A stretch of 64,000 nt of DNA, taken from NCBI GenBank assembly GCA_023374025.1, contig SIJG01000069.1, positions 134,814-198,813 of the forward strand, written 5' to 3'. A model generated the notes under the pieces. It ran no database searches. It was given only the letters and a program-made list of their open reading frames with translations, and had not been told where the DNA came from. This document shows, piece by piece, positions 28,806 through 40,344 of this stretch (position 1 is the stretch's first letter; every line of letters starts with the position of its first letter). The DNA comes from Heterodera schachtii (taxonomy: Eukaryota; Nematoda; Chromadorea; Rhabditida; Heteroderidae). The translations under genes were made by a program, and so were the position numbers.

Positions 28806-28936
28806 AAGGAAAAAATATTTTTTTTACAAAAAGGGGGACGACCATCGTCAGTATTTCCATAAACCGGTTGGATTGAATAAGAAAAAATTTTTGTGTCTTA
28901 GATTTAGTCAGTTCGCAAATTTGTCACTCCCTCCCA

Positions 28937-31900
28937 TCAAAAGCAAATAATTGGCGCTTCGTAAATAATGCCAAATTTGTCGTTGAGTTCGGCACATTTT
29001 TTAGCCATTTCATTTTGCTCTGTCTGATTACGGTCCTTTTTCTCAATGCATCTTTTTTGTTGATTCTTTAGAAACTTTTCGCGTTCGCTAATCGCTTTGG
29101 CTTTTGCGCTTTTCCACATCTGTTTCAACACGTTGTCATAAAGCTTACGGTATCCTTTCCAATAAGTCAGATTACGGTTATTTTTTCCATCCGCTTCTGC
29201 TGGTGATTTTTTGGGCGTGGTTATCGCCTGATAAATTAAAGTTTTCTTCAGTAAAGGACATTTTAACAAAAAAAAAAAATAAATAAATATTATTTTAGGG
29301 AAAGATTTTCTACAGTAATTTTAGTCATACGGTAATAAGCAATAAACTAATTTAAAAACATTGTTTTTATCTTTAAGTAAATCATTGTTCTTATAAATAG
29401 CATGATTACTTTTTTTTGGCTGAGAAAATGAAGAAAAACAAAAAAAGGCCCCCCTTTTATTTTATGAAAATGCCTATCGTGGGAAAAAGCAGCAAACACA
29501 AAAAAAGGAACTTCTCTTAAAAATGCCAAATGAAGTTTTCGATGAATAATAAAAATTATTTAAATTTGGGTTTGATAGGTGTTCCCTCAAACCCGCCCAG
29601 GGGTATGAAAATAAAAAGTGTAAAACATATAAATTAATAACTTGGCTCAATTTCAACCAAATTAATATTTCATGTGTCATTCAAACGCTCTTGGTATTCT
29701 CTATCGAATATTATTTTATAAATTGTTTTTTACCAAATTATAAAAATATTATGGTCACAAAATTTCAATAAGTTTGAGCAGATTTTTTTTCAAGAACTTT
29801 TTCGAAACTCAAAGAAATTTTTTAAAATTTAAAATAAATAGAGAATTCTTAGAGCTATCGATTATAGGTATCAATTAGAAAGTCTTGGTCAAACAATTTG
29901 ACCCAAGACTTATTGAACCTTTATGACATTACCATTTTTATAATTTTGTAAAAAAGAAACATTTTTAATTTAATATTCTGGTACAACACCTAGGCTTTTG
30001 AATGACACCATGAAATATTAATTTGCTTGAAATTGAACCATGAATTTATGTTTTGCATTTTTTATTTTCCTACCCCTTGGCGGTTTTTATGAAACGACCC
30101 AGCACCGGTTTAATAATAAAATATTATTTTCAGATTGAAATAATTGCAAAATTTTCAAATATATTAGAATATAAAAAAAATTATCTATTTTTTAAATATA
30201 AATTTTCATATGCTGAGAAAAGTCCAAGCGCCATTCACAAAAAATGGTCTGACAATTTACTCCTACTAATCACTCAAAATGGAATAACTCTTACTAATTA
30301 CTTAAAATGATCATCATTAGCTTTATTTACCCCGTCCATTTCCGTCTCATTTAATAAGTTCGGTTTGCCAAAGCGTGAGTAGAGTTCCTCCATTTTGTAC
30401 GCAGCATCTTCATTTTTGAACTTGGTATCAAAATATAACTTCGAAAGGAGGTTTAAATTGTTCAATATGCCAAAAAATGTCGTCGGTTTGCCATTAATTT
30501 GAAATTGTGGCACCGCCATCTTGGCAGGCAATTGTTCAGCAGCAATCAGAGGAGTTAAAGTAGCTAGGTAAGATGTTCATTATTGAAATTTAACAAAAAT
30601 ATGTTGGCAAATGCCAATTCTAACCATAGAAAAAAAGAAAATAAAAATTTCGAGGTTAAGTAAGGTTTTGCCGAAAATTCGAAAATATTTTCAGGGAGGA
30701 AGTGAACGGGTGACGACATTGGTCAATCTCTGAGCCGGGCCATAAGCCCAATCTGCCAAATCCGTGCTGAGTTCGGGCGCAATTTGTCCACATGGCCTGG
30801 CCGCAAGACCAACCGCACTGAGTTTGGCCGAAAACTGCAGACAACACAGGCTGAGCCGTCAAAATCAGGCCAAATGCACAGGCCTTGGCACTTTTCCAGA
30901 CGGTTTAGGAAATTTTTTTCTTTATTTAGTACAACAGGTGAAAAGGATTAAAATTTTGGGTGGCTCTGTTGGCCAAAATTTTTACGAATTGATGCTTTTT
31001 CAATTACAACACATACATAAATACAAATTAAACCAATGGAGCCACAATATTCAGTCCCACGGCTTATGCTTAAGGCGCAGAAAGTTTGTGCTCTATGCTT
31101 TTTTAAATTGAAATTTTTGGTTGCCAGCAGAGAGGATAACTGTTAAGAACATATTTTTTTACCGGAATGTTGCAAAATTCCATACTTTTAAATTCATTTC
31201 AAAAATTATTTTTGATTAATCTGGCACTTAAATGCCGAAATTTGTCCTAACCCATGTTTAGTTTGGATTCATCTGGCCATTTTATTGGCTCAGAAAGAAT
31301 GGCACTCAAACCTTCGGGCGCACTCAAAACCCCGAACGAACCTTCGGTGTATATTCTGTACAAAATGTTGATGCAAAACATTCAAATATTTGCTGACTTT
31401 TTGACATTCTGGATAATCTGGCTTCTGCCCTCTCTTTATGGGTAATATTTGCTTCATTTTGGCACATCGCCATTTGCTTTGCCATTTGCTTCTCATTTGA
31501 TACATTGTGCCAAGTTGGGCCCCAAATTTTTGTGCCAAATGCTCTTTCTGTTCTTCGAAAGTCAATATGTGGGCCGACAAAAAAGCGGATTTCACTTCAT
31601 CCAGTTTTTCTTTTTCTTGGCAAAATTTGTCAAAATGGACTTTTCCTTTTACAAAAGCAAGAAAGGCTTCCGATTCATGATCAGTCTAATTAGGGGGGGT
31701 GATTAAAGATAAATAATTAAAACCATATTACATCAAAGTTTCAAAATTTTCCCCGACGACATCATCCATTAGCGCAAATCTCATAATTAATTATTTTTAC
31801 AATTAGTCCAACAACCTCAATTTGCTAAATTTTTTTTTTGCAAAGCTACAAATAAATGTGTAAAAATGCTAATAAATTTCCTTAATTGGTTTTGGATTTT

Positions 31901-32062
31901 TTTAGCAACAAAATCATCCTAATTTTAATATTTAATTATTATTATTTCATGGCAATTTGATTTAATTATAAAACCCACCGTTTCTAAGGCTTCTTTAGAA
32001 ATTGAAAAAACAGTAAAGTAAAAAATTAATATAAAAATCGCATTAATAAAATAGAAATGCAT
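28937..32062 (-). pseudogene. Secreted gene family, copy A
   Basis: Four recognisable exons read leftwards. Signal-peptide exon 32062-31979 (MHFYFINAIFILIFYF.., 28 codons, GTGGGT donor). Second exon from 31685 to about 31290 (ESEAFLAFVKG.., LAQKFGAQLGTMYQMRSKW, YLNVLHQHF). Third exon about 30560-30298 (VPQFQINGKPTTFFGILNNL). Fourth exon 29231-28937 (KKSPAEA.., AKKCAELNDKFGIIY). The family is not one I recognise; a small, helix-rich secreted protein is likely. Relative to copy B, the end of exon 2 is shifted by small indels, and an intron holds an extra 0.55 kb (30662-31205). Confidence 0.65.
30662..31205. other. Insertion present in copy A but absent from copy B
   Basis: Copy B reads straight across (near 44728) where copy A has about 545 bases of comparatively GC-rich DNA with CTGAGCCGGGCC and GCCTGGCCGCAAG phrases. 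No clear terminal repeats or ORF homology are visible. It is either an insertion in A or a deletion in B. Confidence 0.6.
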
Positions 32063-33200
32063 TTAATTTTTTTATAAAAATGAATGAACGAATGATGGAT
32101 TTGTCGCTTTAAACATGTATATATATTTTACAAAAAATTTTCATAATTATTTTTTCTTTTTATAAGATTAGATGACGTGTAAAATTGTATCATATTATAA
32201 AATTTTCATTTTACTTTAAGAAAAAAAATTCTTAACTTCATTTTGGGGAGCAAATTAGCAAATCGTAAATTTTAGTGCATTCGGGATCAAAAAATCCGAT
32301 TTCTAACAATTTTTTTGCGGCGCATTTTTCCAAAAAACTTTTGGGAAATGGGCGAGGGGAGAGGGTCCGGCGGTGCCGATAGGTGCCGCCGGGAAAAATT
32401 TTGTAATTTTGAGCGATTGTTAACAGATTTTTGTCCAAAAAAGGACCAGATTTTCCACAAATCTTATATTTTCTGAAAAATAGTGAAATTCTGCCGTAAA
32501 ATTTAAAAATTGTGAGTATATTTAAGAAATTAGAACAATTTTTGGTCGATACCTCCAAATCAGGACATTTCTGACAAACCAGGACATTTTCATTTTATCA
32601 GATTTGGACCCTTCAAATCAGGACAAAATCAGGACAGATCCGCACCCTGATTATACCCCAAAATTAAAAATTTCCAGTTTATTTTCCAATCCATTTTTGG
32701 ACTTTTTTAAAGCTAAAGCCAAAATAAAATCTACCTCTTTTGAAAACGTTTTTGGTGCCTAAACGGGGCCCTAATTAAGAAGAATTCATAAACTTTCTCA
32801 TGCTCCTTTTTGCGTAATTAAGATTTAAATTTTGAACTGATTCAAAAACCAATTTAAATGCTTTGTGACTTTTTTTTAGTTTTTTATCATTCCGCTACAA
32901 AATCTTCACCCAATTTTGAATTATTCTCGACCAGAGAACGAGAAAAGCTTAATTTTTTCATTCTCTTTCCAGTGGATTTACTAATTTTTCCCAAAAAAAA
33001 TTTCCCAACCCCCTAGGAATTTTTTTTGAAAATTTCCCCGATTACCAGTTTATTTGGGGGTGCCAGATCACCATGAAGGAGTGATCTGGCCAACTTGGTA
33101 TAAAAGGACTTTTTTGATCAGCATCAACAGTTAGCTTAGCAGGAATTATTTCAGATTTTTAGGCCCACGAAATATTAATTTTATTTTTTTGTTATTATTA
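32063..33200. other. Gene-free stretch with a GC hairpin and a possible TATA site
   Basis: Contains the dispersed GC hairpin at 32369-32396, a run of GGACA-rich repeats at 32555-32645, and GGTATAAAAGGAC at about 33098 followed by TTGATCAGCATCAACAG, which looks like a core promoter without an obvious intact gene. Confidence 0.5.
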
Positions 33201-34699
33201 GCGATGCGAAGCAATTGGGCTGTAACTGATATCATTGGAAGGCCCACAAAAATGCTACAAAAAACACTAAAACAACTTAGCCATTTGGCGGAGAATTAAG
33301 CTTTTATCAGGCATTGAATCAATAAGAACTGATTGAGTCTAAACATATGACCATGACTGTATAATGCCAGGACCATGGGCATGGTCTCCAAGATGGAACA
33401 AGACGGAACAACAGGGTTAAACTTCTGGCTTAGCACGACGCTTGCTGGTCCCGGGATCAATTCGGGCATTGGGAAAAGAAAAAAATTAAATATTTTCAAT
33501 TCAAAGAAGAAATAAGTGCCACAATTCCAAATTAAAAACGAAGAGGCGACAATTTTTAGAAGCTGTGAAAATTCTAAACAAAATTGAAGCGTCCTATTTT
33601 GATGCAAAAGCTCAAAAAAAAAAAGAAGTACTACCCATTTCACGATCTGTTTACAAAACTTGGCTCCCCAACGCTATTAGACGAGGAAAAATGGACGAAC
33701 AAAGACGCAAAATTCAGTCTCGGACAAAATTTTACAAAATTGTTCAAATCAGTTTTTTACAATTTATTCCATCCAAAATGGGGGGGGGGGGGGGGAGTGG
33801 TGTAACGGCGGTGCCGATAGGCGCCGCGTGGAAAAATTAAAAATTTGAATTAGTGCTACTTTTGGTGATCATTATGCCAAAAATTACATTATTTTTTCAT
33901 GATTTAATTCTTTAAAAACGCCAAATATTTTCAAAACAATTGTTCAAAAGTTTCATAAGCCAAAATAGTTACGGATTTATATGTGCTAAAAAACGCCAAA
34001 TGTACAATATATGTGTGCCAAAAAACCCCAAAATATGTGCTAAAAAGCCCGAAAAAGGCCAAAATATGTGCCAAAAATTGAAAAAAAAAATGCTCAAAAA
34101 ATAAGTGAGTTTTCTCAAAAAAGTCTATTTTTATCAATTTCGCTAGTACAATGCTAATCAAAAGCATTATAATGCTTTTTGGCGTAAATTTTTTCTCGCT
34201 CTCAAAGATTTCTCATTTTTCGGAATTTTTCGCTAAAAATCAAATTTTATCTTAAAAATGAAAAAAATCATTAAAAGCGCCAAAAAACGCAAAAAAATGA
34301 AAAAATTAAACATTTTTGGGGACATTTTGCCATGAATTTGATTGCCAAAAAAGGAACTTTTGTAAAAAAAAAAATTAAAAATTTCTCAAAAAATCGCCAA
34401 AATATGTGCCAAAAACTACCGAAATCGCAAAATATGTTTTTATTCGCCAAAAGCCCAAAATATGTTTTTATATGTGCTAAAAACTCGCTCTGATTGAAAG
34501 GAAAACAGGTAAAAATGCTATTTTTGAGCTTTTCATGCGATAACATATGCGCAAAAAAATATGTAAAAACATAGCTTAGGCCTAGCCTAAGCCATTGTAC
34601 GACTTGCCTTTTGTACGAGTTGTCATGACACCAAAACGCGTAACAATCTCTAAATCATCGGGCGAATAGAAATACAAATATATCATTAAGGATATATCA
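33201..34699 (-). repeat. Right arm of the 1.5 kb inverted repeat
   Basis: Reverse complement of 24481-25958 with few differences, including a poly-G run at about 33780 opposite the poly-C run at 25380. Immediately outside is ATATCATCTATC; no clear target duplication with the left side can be read because the LTR element abuts the left end. Confidence 0.85.
33370..33810 (+). pseudogene. Secreted-family third exon, broken copy in right arm
   Basis: Plus strand shows EASYFDAKAQKKK, PFHDLFTKLGS, EEKWTNKDAKFSLGQNF in alternating frames, preceded by the conserved block (LSTTLAGPGINSG). It ends in the poly-G run and a GC hairpin at 33803-33830. No signal-peptide exon is attached. Confidence 0.65.
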
Positions 34700-35305
34700 T
34701 CTATCTAGCTATAGGTCATAGATTAAATCAGTGCGAATGGAAAGATGCAAGTCTGGAGTTGTTAGTTTATTTTCTGCTTTAATAATCCCATCAGTGTAAA
34801 ATTACGAATAAAATTAATGGTCCAGCGGTATTGACGGGTAAATTTTGCCAAATTTATAAAGGAAACTACCTAAAATTCATTTTGACAATTTTTTCTCATA
34901 AAAATCATTTATCTTTTCCTTTTCTGTGCGGGTGTTTAAAATTTTCTTAAATTTACCTTACAAAAATTTTTCGTTTCGGGTGAGGAAAACACTATTTTTT
35001 CTTGGAAATGGATCAGATTTTACTATTCCATCGGCGTTCACGCTTTGACCAGGGGCCTTATTCCCGTCTTGCGGTTAAATTCTTAACCGCGGTTAAAATA
35101 AGTAAACGACGGTTAAAAAATTTAAGCGCAATTCTCGTCTTCCCTTTTTTAACCATGGTTAACGCTTAACCATGGTTTATTTAACCGCGGTTAAAGCCTC
35201 TAAACCACGTATTTTCATTTTTTGTTATTCTCGTTTTCACTTAATTAACCGCGGTTTAATTTTCCCTTGTAATTTTAACCACAATCCATAGCAGGGTTAA
35301 AGCAC
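34700..35305. repeat. Cluster of TTAACC-palindromes
   Basis: Between about 35063 and 35260 at least five dyads of the form AACCGCGGTT or AACCATGGTT occur (for example TTAACCGCGGTTAAA and TTAACCATGGTTAA), plus half-sites. The remaining sequence holds no gene. The cluster ends at the 35306 MITE. Confidence 0.65.
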
Positions 35306-35884
35306 GGCTCTAATGCACTTTATGAGTCCAATCGACTTTTATAAGTCCAATCGACTTTTATGAGTCCAATCTGACTTTTTAGGAGTCCAATCAGAGATTT
35401 TGAGTCCAATCAAATATTTATGAGTCCAATCATTTTTTTAATAAAGTTTTGAGTCCAAATTTTATTTTTCAAACTGTTAGCCTAAAATTGCAAATACACA
35501 AAGTAAGCCACAATTATAGTGGATATTGGGGTACCGAATTTCTTCCAAAATATTTTGTAAAATTTTTGAATTTCCATGGAACCGACGGAACATATACTGA
35601 TAATGATAGGTGGGTAATATGTCAGAGTTAGTTCCGTGCAAGTGTCGCAATCCATTTTTGAGTGCTCTCCATGTCGCCTCAATGCCTTGAGTGTGCACTC
35701 TTGGGTCAGCAGGATCAACGAAGGCCATCCGATATTTGCAATTTTAGGCTGACAGTTTGAAAAATAAAATTTGGACTCAAAACTTTATTAAAAAAAATGA
35801 TTGGACTAATAAAAATTTGATTGGACTCAAAAACTCTGATTGGACTCGTAAAAGTCGATTGGACTCATAAAGTGCATTAGAGCC
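35306..35884 (-). mobile_element. Merlin/IS1595-like non-autonomous element
   Basis: Terminal inverted repeats of about 180 bp begin GGCTCTAATGCACTTTATGA and contain several GAGTCCAAT repeats. Flanks TTAAAGCAC and TTAAGCAC suggest an 8-9 bp target duplication. The interior (35728-35477, minus) encodes 83 residues with VDPADPRVHTQGIEATW and GLRHLHGTN.., the C-terminal signature of ISXO2/IS1595-type DDE transposases, the group to which eukaryotic Merlin belongs. The N-terminal catalytic part is absent. Confidence 0.7.
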
Positions 35885-37443
35885 TTAAGCACTTGGTTAA
35901 GAGAAAAATTAAATAATATTTAATAAAAATGGTCTAAAAAATTTTTAAAACCGTCAAAACTATTAAAGAATTTTTTAAATATAAGACTTATATAAACCGC
36001 ATTTATAAAAAATTTTATTTTTTGCATCAGCGTCAAATCGAATTCTTTCCAAGTAAAAAGTATTTTTTACGACTGTCAACTTGCATACAATCGTCCTAAA
36101 AATTTTCAAAAAATATGCCTCCCTAAAATGGAAATTTTTTCAAAAAGTTGCCACCGAATATAAATTCTTTCTTTAAAAAACCATTTAAGTGAGCGCGAAT
36201 GGAACAGTGCCATAGACATCCGTCCGATGGCATGGCTTATTGTACACGCGAAATTTGCAAATCGTAATGGAAATTGAATTAAATAACAAATATTTAGTGT
36301 GTTTGAAAATCTAATATTTTATTGAAAAGCAAGTTTTATTTTAATTTTATTTTTCATGGTTTTATGCGTATTCTGTCTGATTTCAAAATGTCAGTTTGCC
36401 CTTAAATTTGAAACTTTTTAGATAATTTTCCAATTTCTAGTGCTAATTTGAGGGTTTCTCGTATCTGCTTACTTATTGGCAGTTTTTTTTTTTTTTGCTT
36501 AAAAAGGTAAACAGTAATAGTTGTAAAGAGCAAATTTTCAAAAAGTTTCCTGGCAACCAATTCTTTTAGGCTTTTTTATAATTTCACCAAAATTTGTCAG
36601 CGATGGAGGGACAAAAGTTTTAATTTTCGTTACAATCTCTCATTCAAAATATTTTCCAGCGGCGCTTTGTCGGCACGCCGGGTCCAATTTTCCTTAGAAT
36701 TTTATGAAAATACAATCTACCCTTTAATTGCCTTAAAAATTGTTTATAAAAATATTCATGTGATTTCCAACATTTTGCACAGAATACGAAATTATTCTAC
36801 TTAATTCATCATCAAAAAAAATGATTCACAAAAATTTATTTGTTATTGAAAATTTGTAAGGATTTAACAATTTAACCCGCGCCCGGATGGGTTTTTCTGA
36901 AATTATTCATTACAATATTCCCCTAAGAATCAATCCCAAAATTTTAAACAGACCATGAAAATACACCCCCCAATGAATTAAAATTTTCTCAAAAAAAAAT
37001 TCGTCTCAAAAATTTATTTATTTATTTTCATGACAAGAATTTGATTGTAAAAAGAATTTATCTCAATATTGATTTGATTTAATTTTATTATTTTTCTTTA
37101 ATAAATTTTGTCGTTTTACACCCCGCTAAATTTGAGGTTTTTAGTGCCTATTTTTGGGATTTTTTTGAGTCTAAAGCCTATCTATTTTGGCGGTTTTTAG
37201 AGCCTAAAAAACGTATCCCTAATTACAAGACATAAATTGTTTATGTTCGTTCTCAAAGTTCCATTTATCTGTCAAAATACTTTGTTCAAATGAATTCGCT
37301 CTTTCGATGAATTATGATGTGTTAAAAGATTTTAATTGTAATCTCATAAAAACTTTTTTTTCTAAAAGCAAAAATATGCATATAATAAAATCACAGCATA
37401 TGGGATGGTCGGTCTCGAATCATAAAATTTTCAAGAAATTAAA
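35885..37443. other. Gene-free stretch with MITE remnants
   Basis: Holds a degraded GC hairpin at 36658-36690 and a degraded hAT-MITE-like stretch at 36900-37230 (GTGCCTATTTTTGG phrases). No coding region can be supported. Confidence 0.5.
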
Positions 37444-40344
37444 TCAAATCACTTTCGATAAAGGCGATTTCTCATCTATGTAAAAGATGCCAAATTTGTC
37501 GTCGAGTTCGGCATATTTCATTTTCAATTTACTTTTCATCTCTTCACTCTTGAAAATATTCTCCAATTTTTTTGATGAAGCCAATCTATCATATTTCGCT
37601 ACTTCTCCATTAAAAACTTTCTGCTGCTTCATGGCTTCTTTTTTTGCACTTTCCCACATTTCTTTCAACATTTCATTAAATTCTTCTTTGTTGCCTCCTT
37701 TTGCTTGTGACTTTGACTTCTGCTTTAAAACCATTTAATTTAATTAAAAAAGAATAACAACAAATATTTTTTACATAATCATTTTGAATATTTTAGTTGA
37801 AATAAATTTTTGCAAATTTTTGTCAAAAATTGTTTATTTTTAATTATTATTTTTTTGTGGATATTGATATTTTGGATTCCGGCAGTTTTGAAAATTTTGT
37901 TTGGTTTTGTTAACACAGATTTGCATTAACTACACTAATTTGATCAAGGGCGTAGGCAGGGGGGGGGGGGCTGACGGGGCTAAAGCCCCCCCCCCCCCCG
38001 AAACGCAAAAATAAAAAATTTTCAGTAATTTTTTTTTGAAATTTTAACAAATTTCTTAACAAAATTGCATGAAAATACTCAAAAATTTTCCCGGCGGCGC
38101 CTATCGGCAGCGCCGGACACCCATTTTACCATATTTTTGAAAAATGGAGGCCAAAATGGCAAAAAATATTAATTTTTTGGCGAAAAACGGCGAAAACTAC
38201 TCTATTATTTATAAATACATAAAGATTTTTGTAGGCATCACTCACTACCTTTTTGTCTGAAAGTGCTTCTGTCGATTGTGAGCTGTTTGGTGTTACACTT
38301 GCTTTTTTCTGGCCGCCACTGTTTTGTCCGAGACTGAATTGCCCTTTTTTGTTCGACCATTTTCCCCCGTCTAATAGCGTTGGGGTGCCAAGCATTGAAA
38401 TCAGATCGTGCAGTGGGACAAAATTTTTGTCCATTTTTACACCAAAATAGGACGCTGAAATTTTATTCAATTTTTTCACAACGGCAAAAAGTGTCGCCTC
38501 TTCGTTGTTAATTTGAAATTGTGGCACTTCCTTCGGCAATTTATCTTTGAATAAAAGGAATTTTAATTAATTCAACTTTCCCAGGGTCTGTTGGTCCCAG
38601 AACCACCAAGAGTCGTCTTAAGCAAGGACTTTAGTCCTTTTTGTCCCATCCTGATCCATCTTGGAGACCCTGTCCCTTGTCCGGATAAACTGGCATAGTG
38701 TACCTACCCCGGTTTTTTTCTCAAAAATTCTTAAAATTTTATTTTGGCACTTTGTTAATATAATATTTAAAAATAAGTTCATTAAAACAGGTGAGGCCAG
38801 TTCGAATCGGGCGGTTCGGCGCCCCTTATTTGTTAGAAATGTTTTGGCGCGTCATTGAAATTATGAACAAAAATGTCGATCTTTTATTACGTTAAAATTT
38901 AACAAATTAAAAAATGGAAGAACTCCGTGCATTGTAATATTTTGGCGTAATGTATCAGTTTAGCAATTTTCGAAAGAGACCGACCAGTAGCACAAAGAAA
39001 TTCAAAAATTCAATGTGCCTTTATATTTTTGTGTTACATTATAGTTAGCTTAAATGAAATTTCCAAATGAATAAATTAAGGGTTTTATATAAAATAAGAA
39101 ATGGGCAAATAGTTAAACCTCGGCGGCGGGTGGGAATCGAACCCACTCATGCACCCTTTCCGTGGGCAGCTCTACCATTAAGCTACTGACAATGAGGCCA
39201 TATGACTTTTATGTTGCTGACTTTAAATGACCTTAAAATTATTTAAAAAGTGTTCTACACTTTGTTTGAAGCTTCTAACTTGCATTTTTGTGACTTTTTT
39301 TTTTTTTACTTTATACTTTTTGGGATTTTTATGACTTTTTCCGTGACTTTTTTTCACTTTTTAACGCAAAATTTGACTTCTACCGAAGAAAAATTCCGAA
39401 TGTATCGAAATTTCCTATACCACTAAATCCTATTCCTAGTCCGGGTTTTTTTTCAAATTTTTTGGGTCTCAGACCCAAAATCGAACGAACCTTCGTCGAA
39501 CACCCTGAACAAAAATTCGTACAGAACATCCAAATATTTGAACATTTTTTCACATTCTTCCCATTCTATTTCTTTTTTACATTTGGCAATTTTGCTTTCC
39601 CATTTGCTTCTCATTTGATACATTATGCCAAGATGGGCCTGATATTTCTGTGCCAAATGCTCTTTCCTTTTTATCAAAATCCATTTCATTGCCGAACTCT
39701 GACAGGGATTTGATGCTCTTCATTTTATTGTTTTTTTCAAGATCCTGACAAAATAGTTGGAATTTATATAAACGATTCGTCCCATTCTTTCCGTTCACAA
39801 ATGTAAGAAATGCATCCGATTCATCATCAGTCTATAGGGGTAATTAAAGAATAAAATATAACAAATATTGAAATTTCATCCCTCCCTCCCCCATCCCATA
39901 AAAATGCACAAAAAACTAGGAGAAATTGAAGAAAATGCATTGTGAAAATTATCCTAAATTTACCGTTTTTCAAAATGTTAGCACAAATTTTTGGCCCCCT
40001 AATTTTTTTCAAAGACAATCTAAAATTAAAAAAAACTAGGTAATAAATTTCTGTTTCTGATCAAAAAAGGTTATTACACCAAGCTGATCAGAGATCTCCT
40101 TCATAGTTCATTTTCTTGAATTTTGGGAATATTTTTTTTTGCAGTCCTTAAATTTTTCGTCAATTTTCAACCATTTTTATAAGTTTTTGTCAGATTTTTT
40201 TTTGATTATTGTGACTATAATTGCCGGCTCTATTCATTAAGGAAAACCCACCGTTGCCGTCAAGGCTTCTTTCGTAATTGAAAAAATAAAATAATAAAAA
40301 ATTAAAGCAAAAATTGGATGTGTAAAAAAGAAATTCATTTTCAT
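37444..40344 (-). pseudogene. Secreted gene family, copy C
   Basis: Signal-peptide exon 40344-40252 (MKMNFFFTHPIFALIFYYF). Second exon 39831 to about 39475 (ESDAFLTFVNGK then, in a shifted frame, KEHLAQKYQAHLGIMYQMRSKW and YLDVLYEFLFRV). Third exon about 38549-38200 (VPQFQINNEEATLFAVVKKLNKISASYF, PLHDLISMLGTPTLLDGGKW). Fourth exon about 37720-37444 (KSQAKGGNKEEFNEML, KYAELDDKFGIFY). The second exon changes frame near 39665, so the copy is probably broken. An intron carries a tRNA-like repeat (39121-39190). Confidence 0.65.
39121..39190 (-). repeat. tRNA-derived repeat (SINE-like)
   Basis: Minus sense has an A-box (GTAGCTTAATGGTAGAGC) and a good T-arm/B-box (GTGGGTTCGATTCCCAC). The 3' acceptor strand CCGCCGC lacks a matching 5' partner and the anticodon loop lacks U33, so it is not a functional tRNA. 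The loop CGGAAAG is shared with the copy at 51645. Confidence 0.6.

Noticed and set aside
39121..39190. Functional tRNA gene
   Set aside because: The acceptor stem cannot pair and the anticodon loop lacks the conserved U33. It is better explained as a tRNA-derived repeat.
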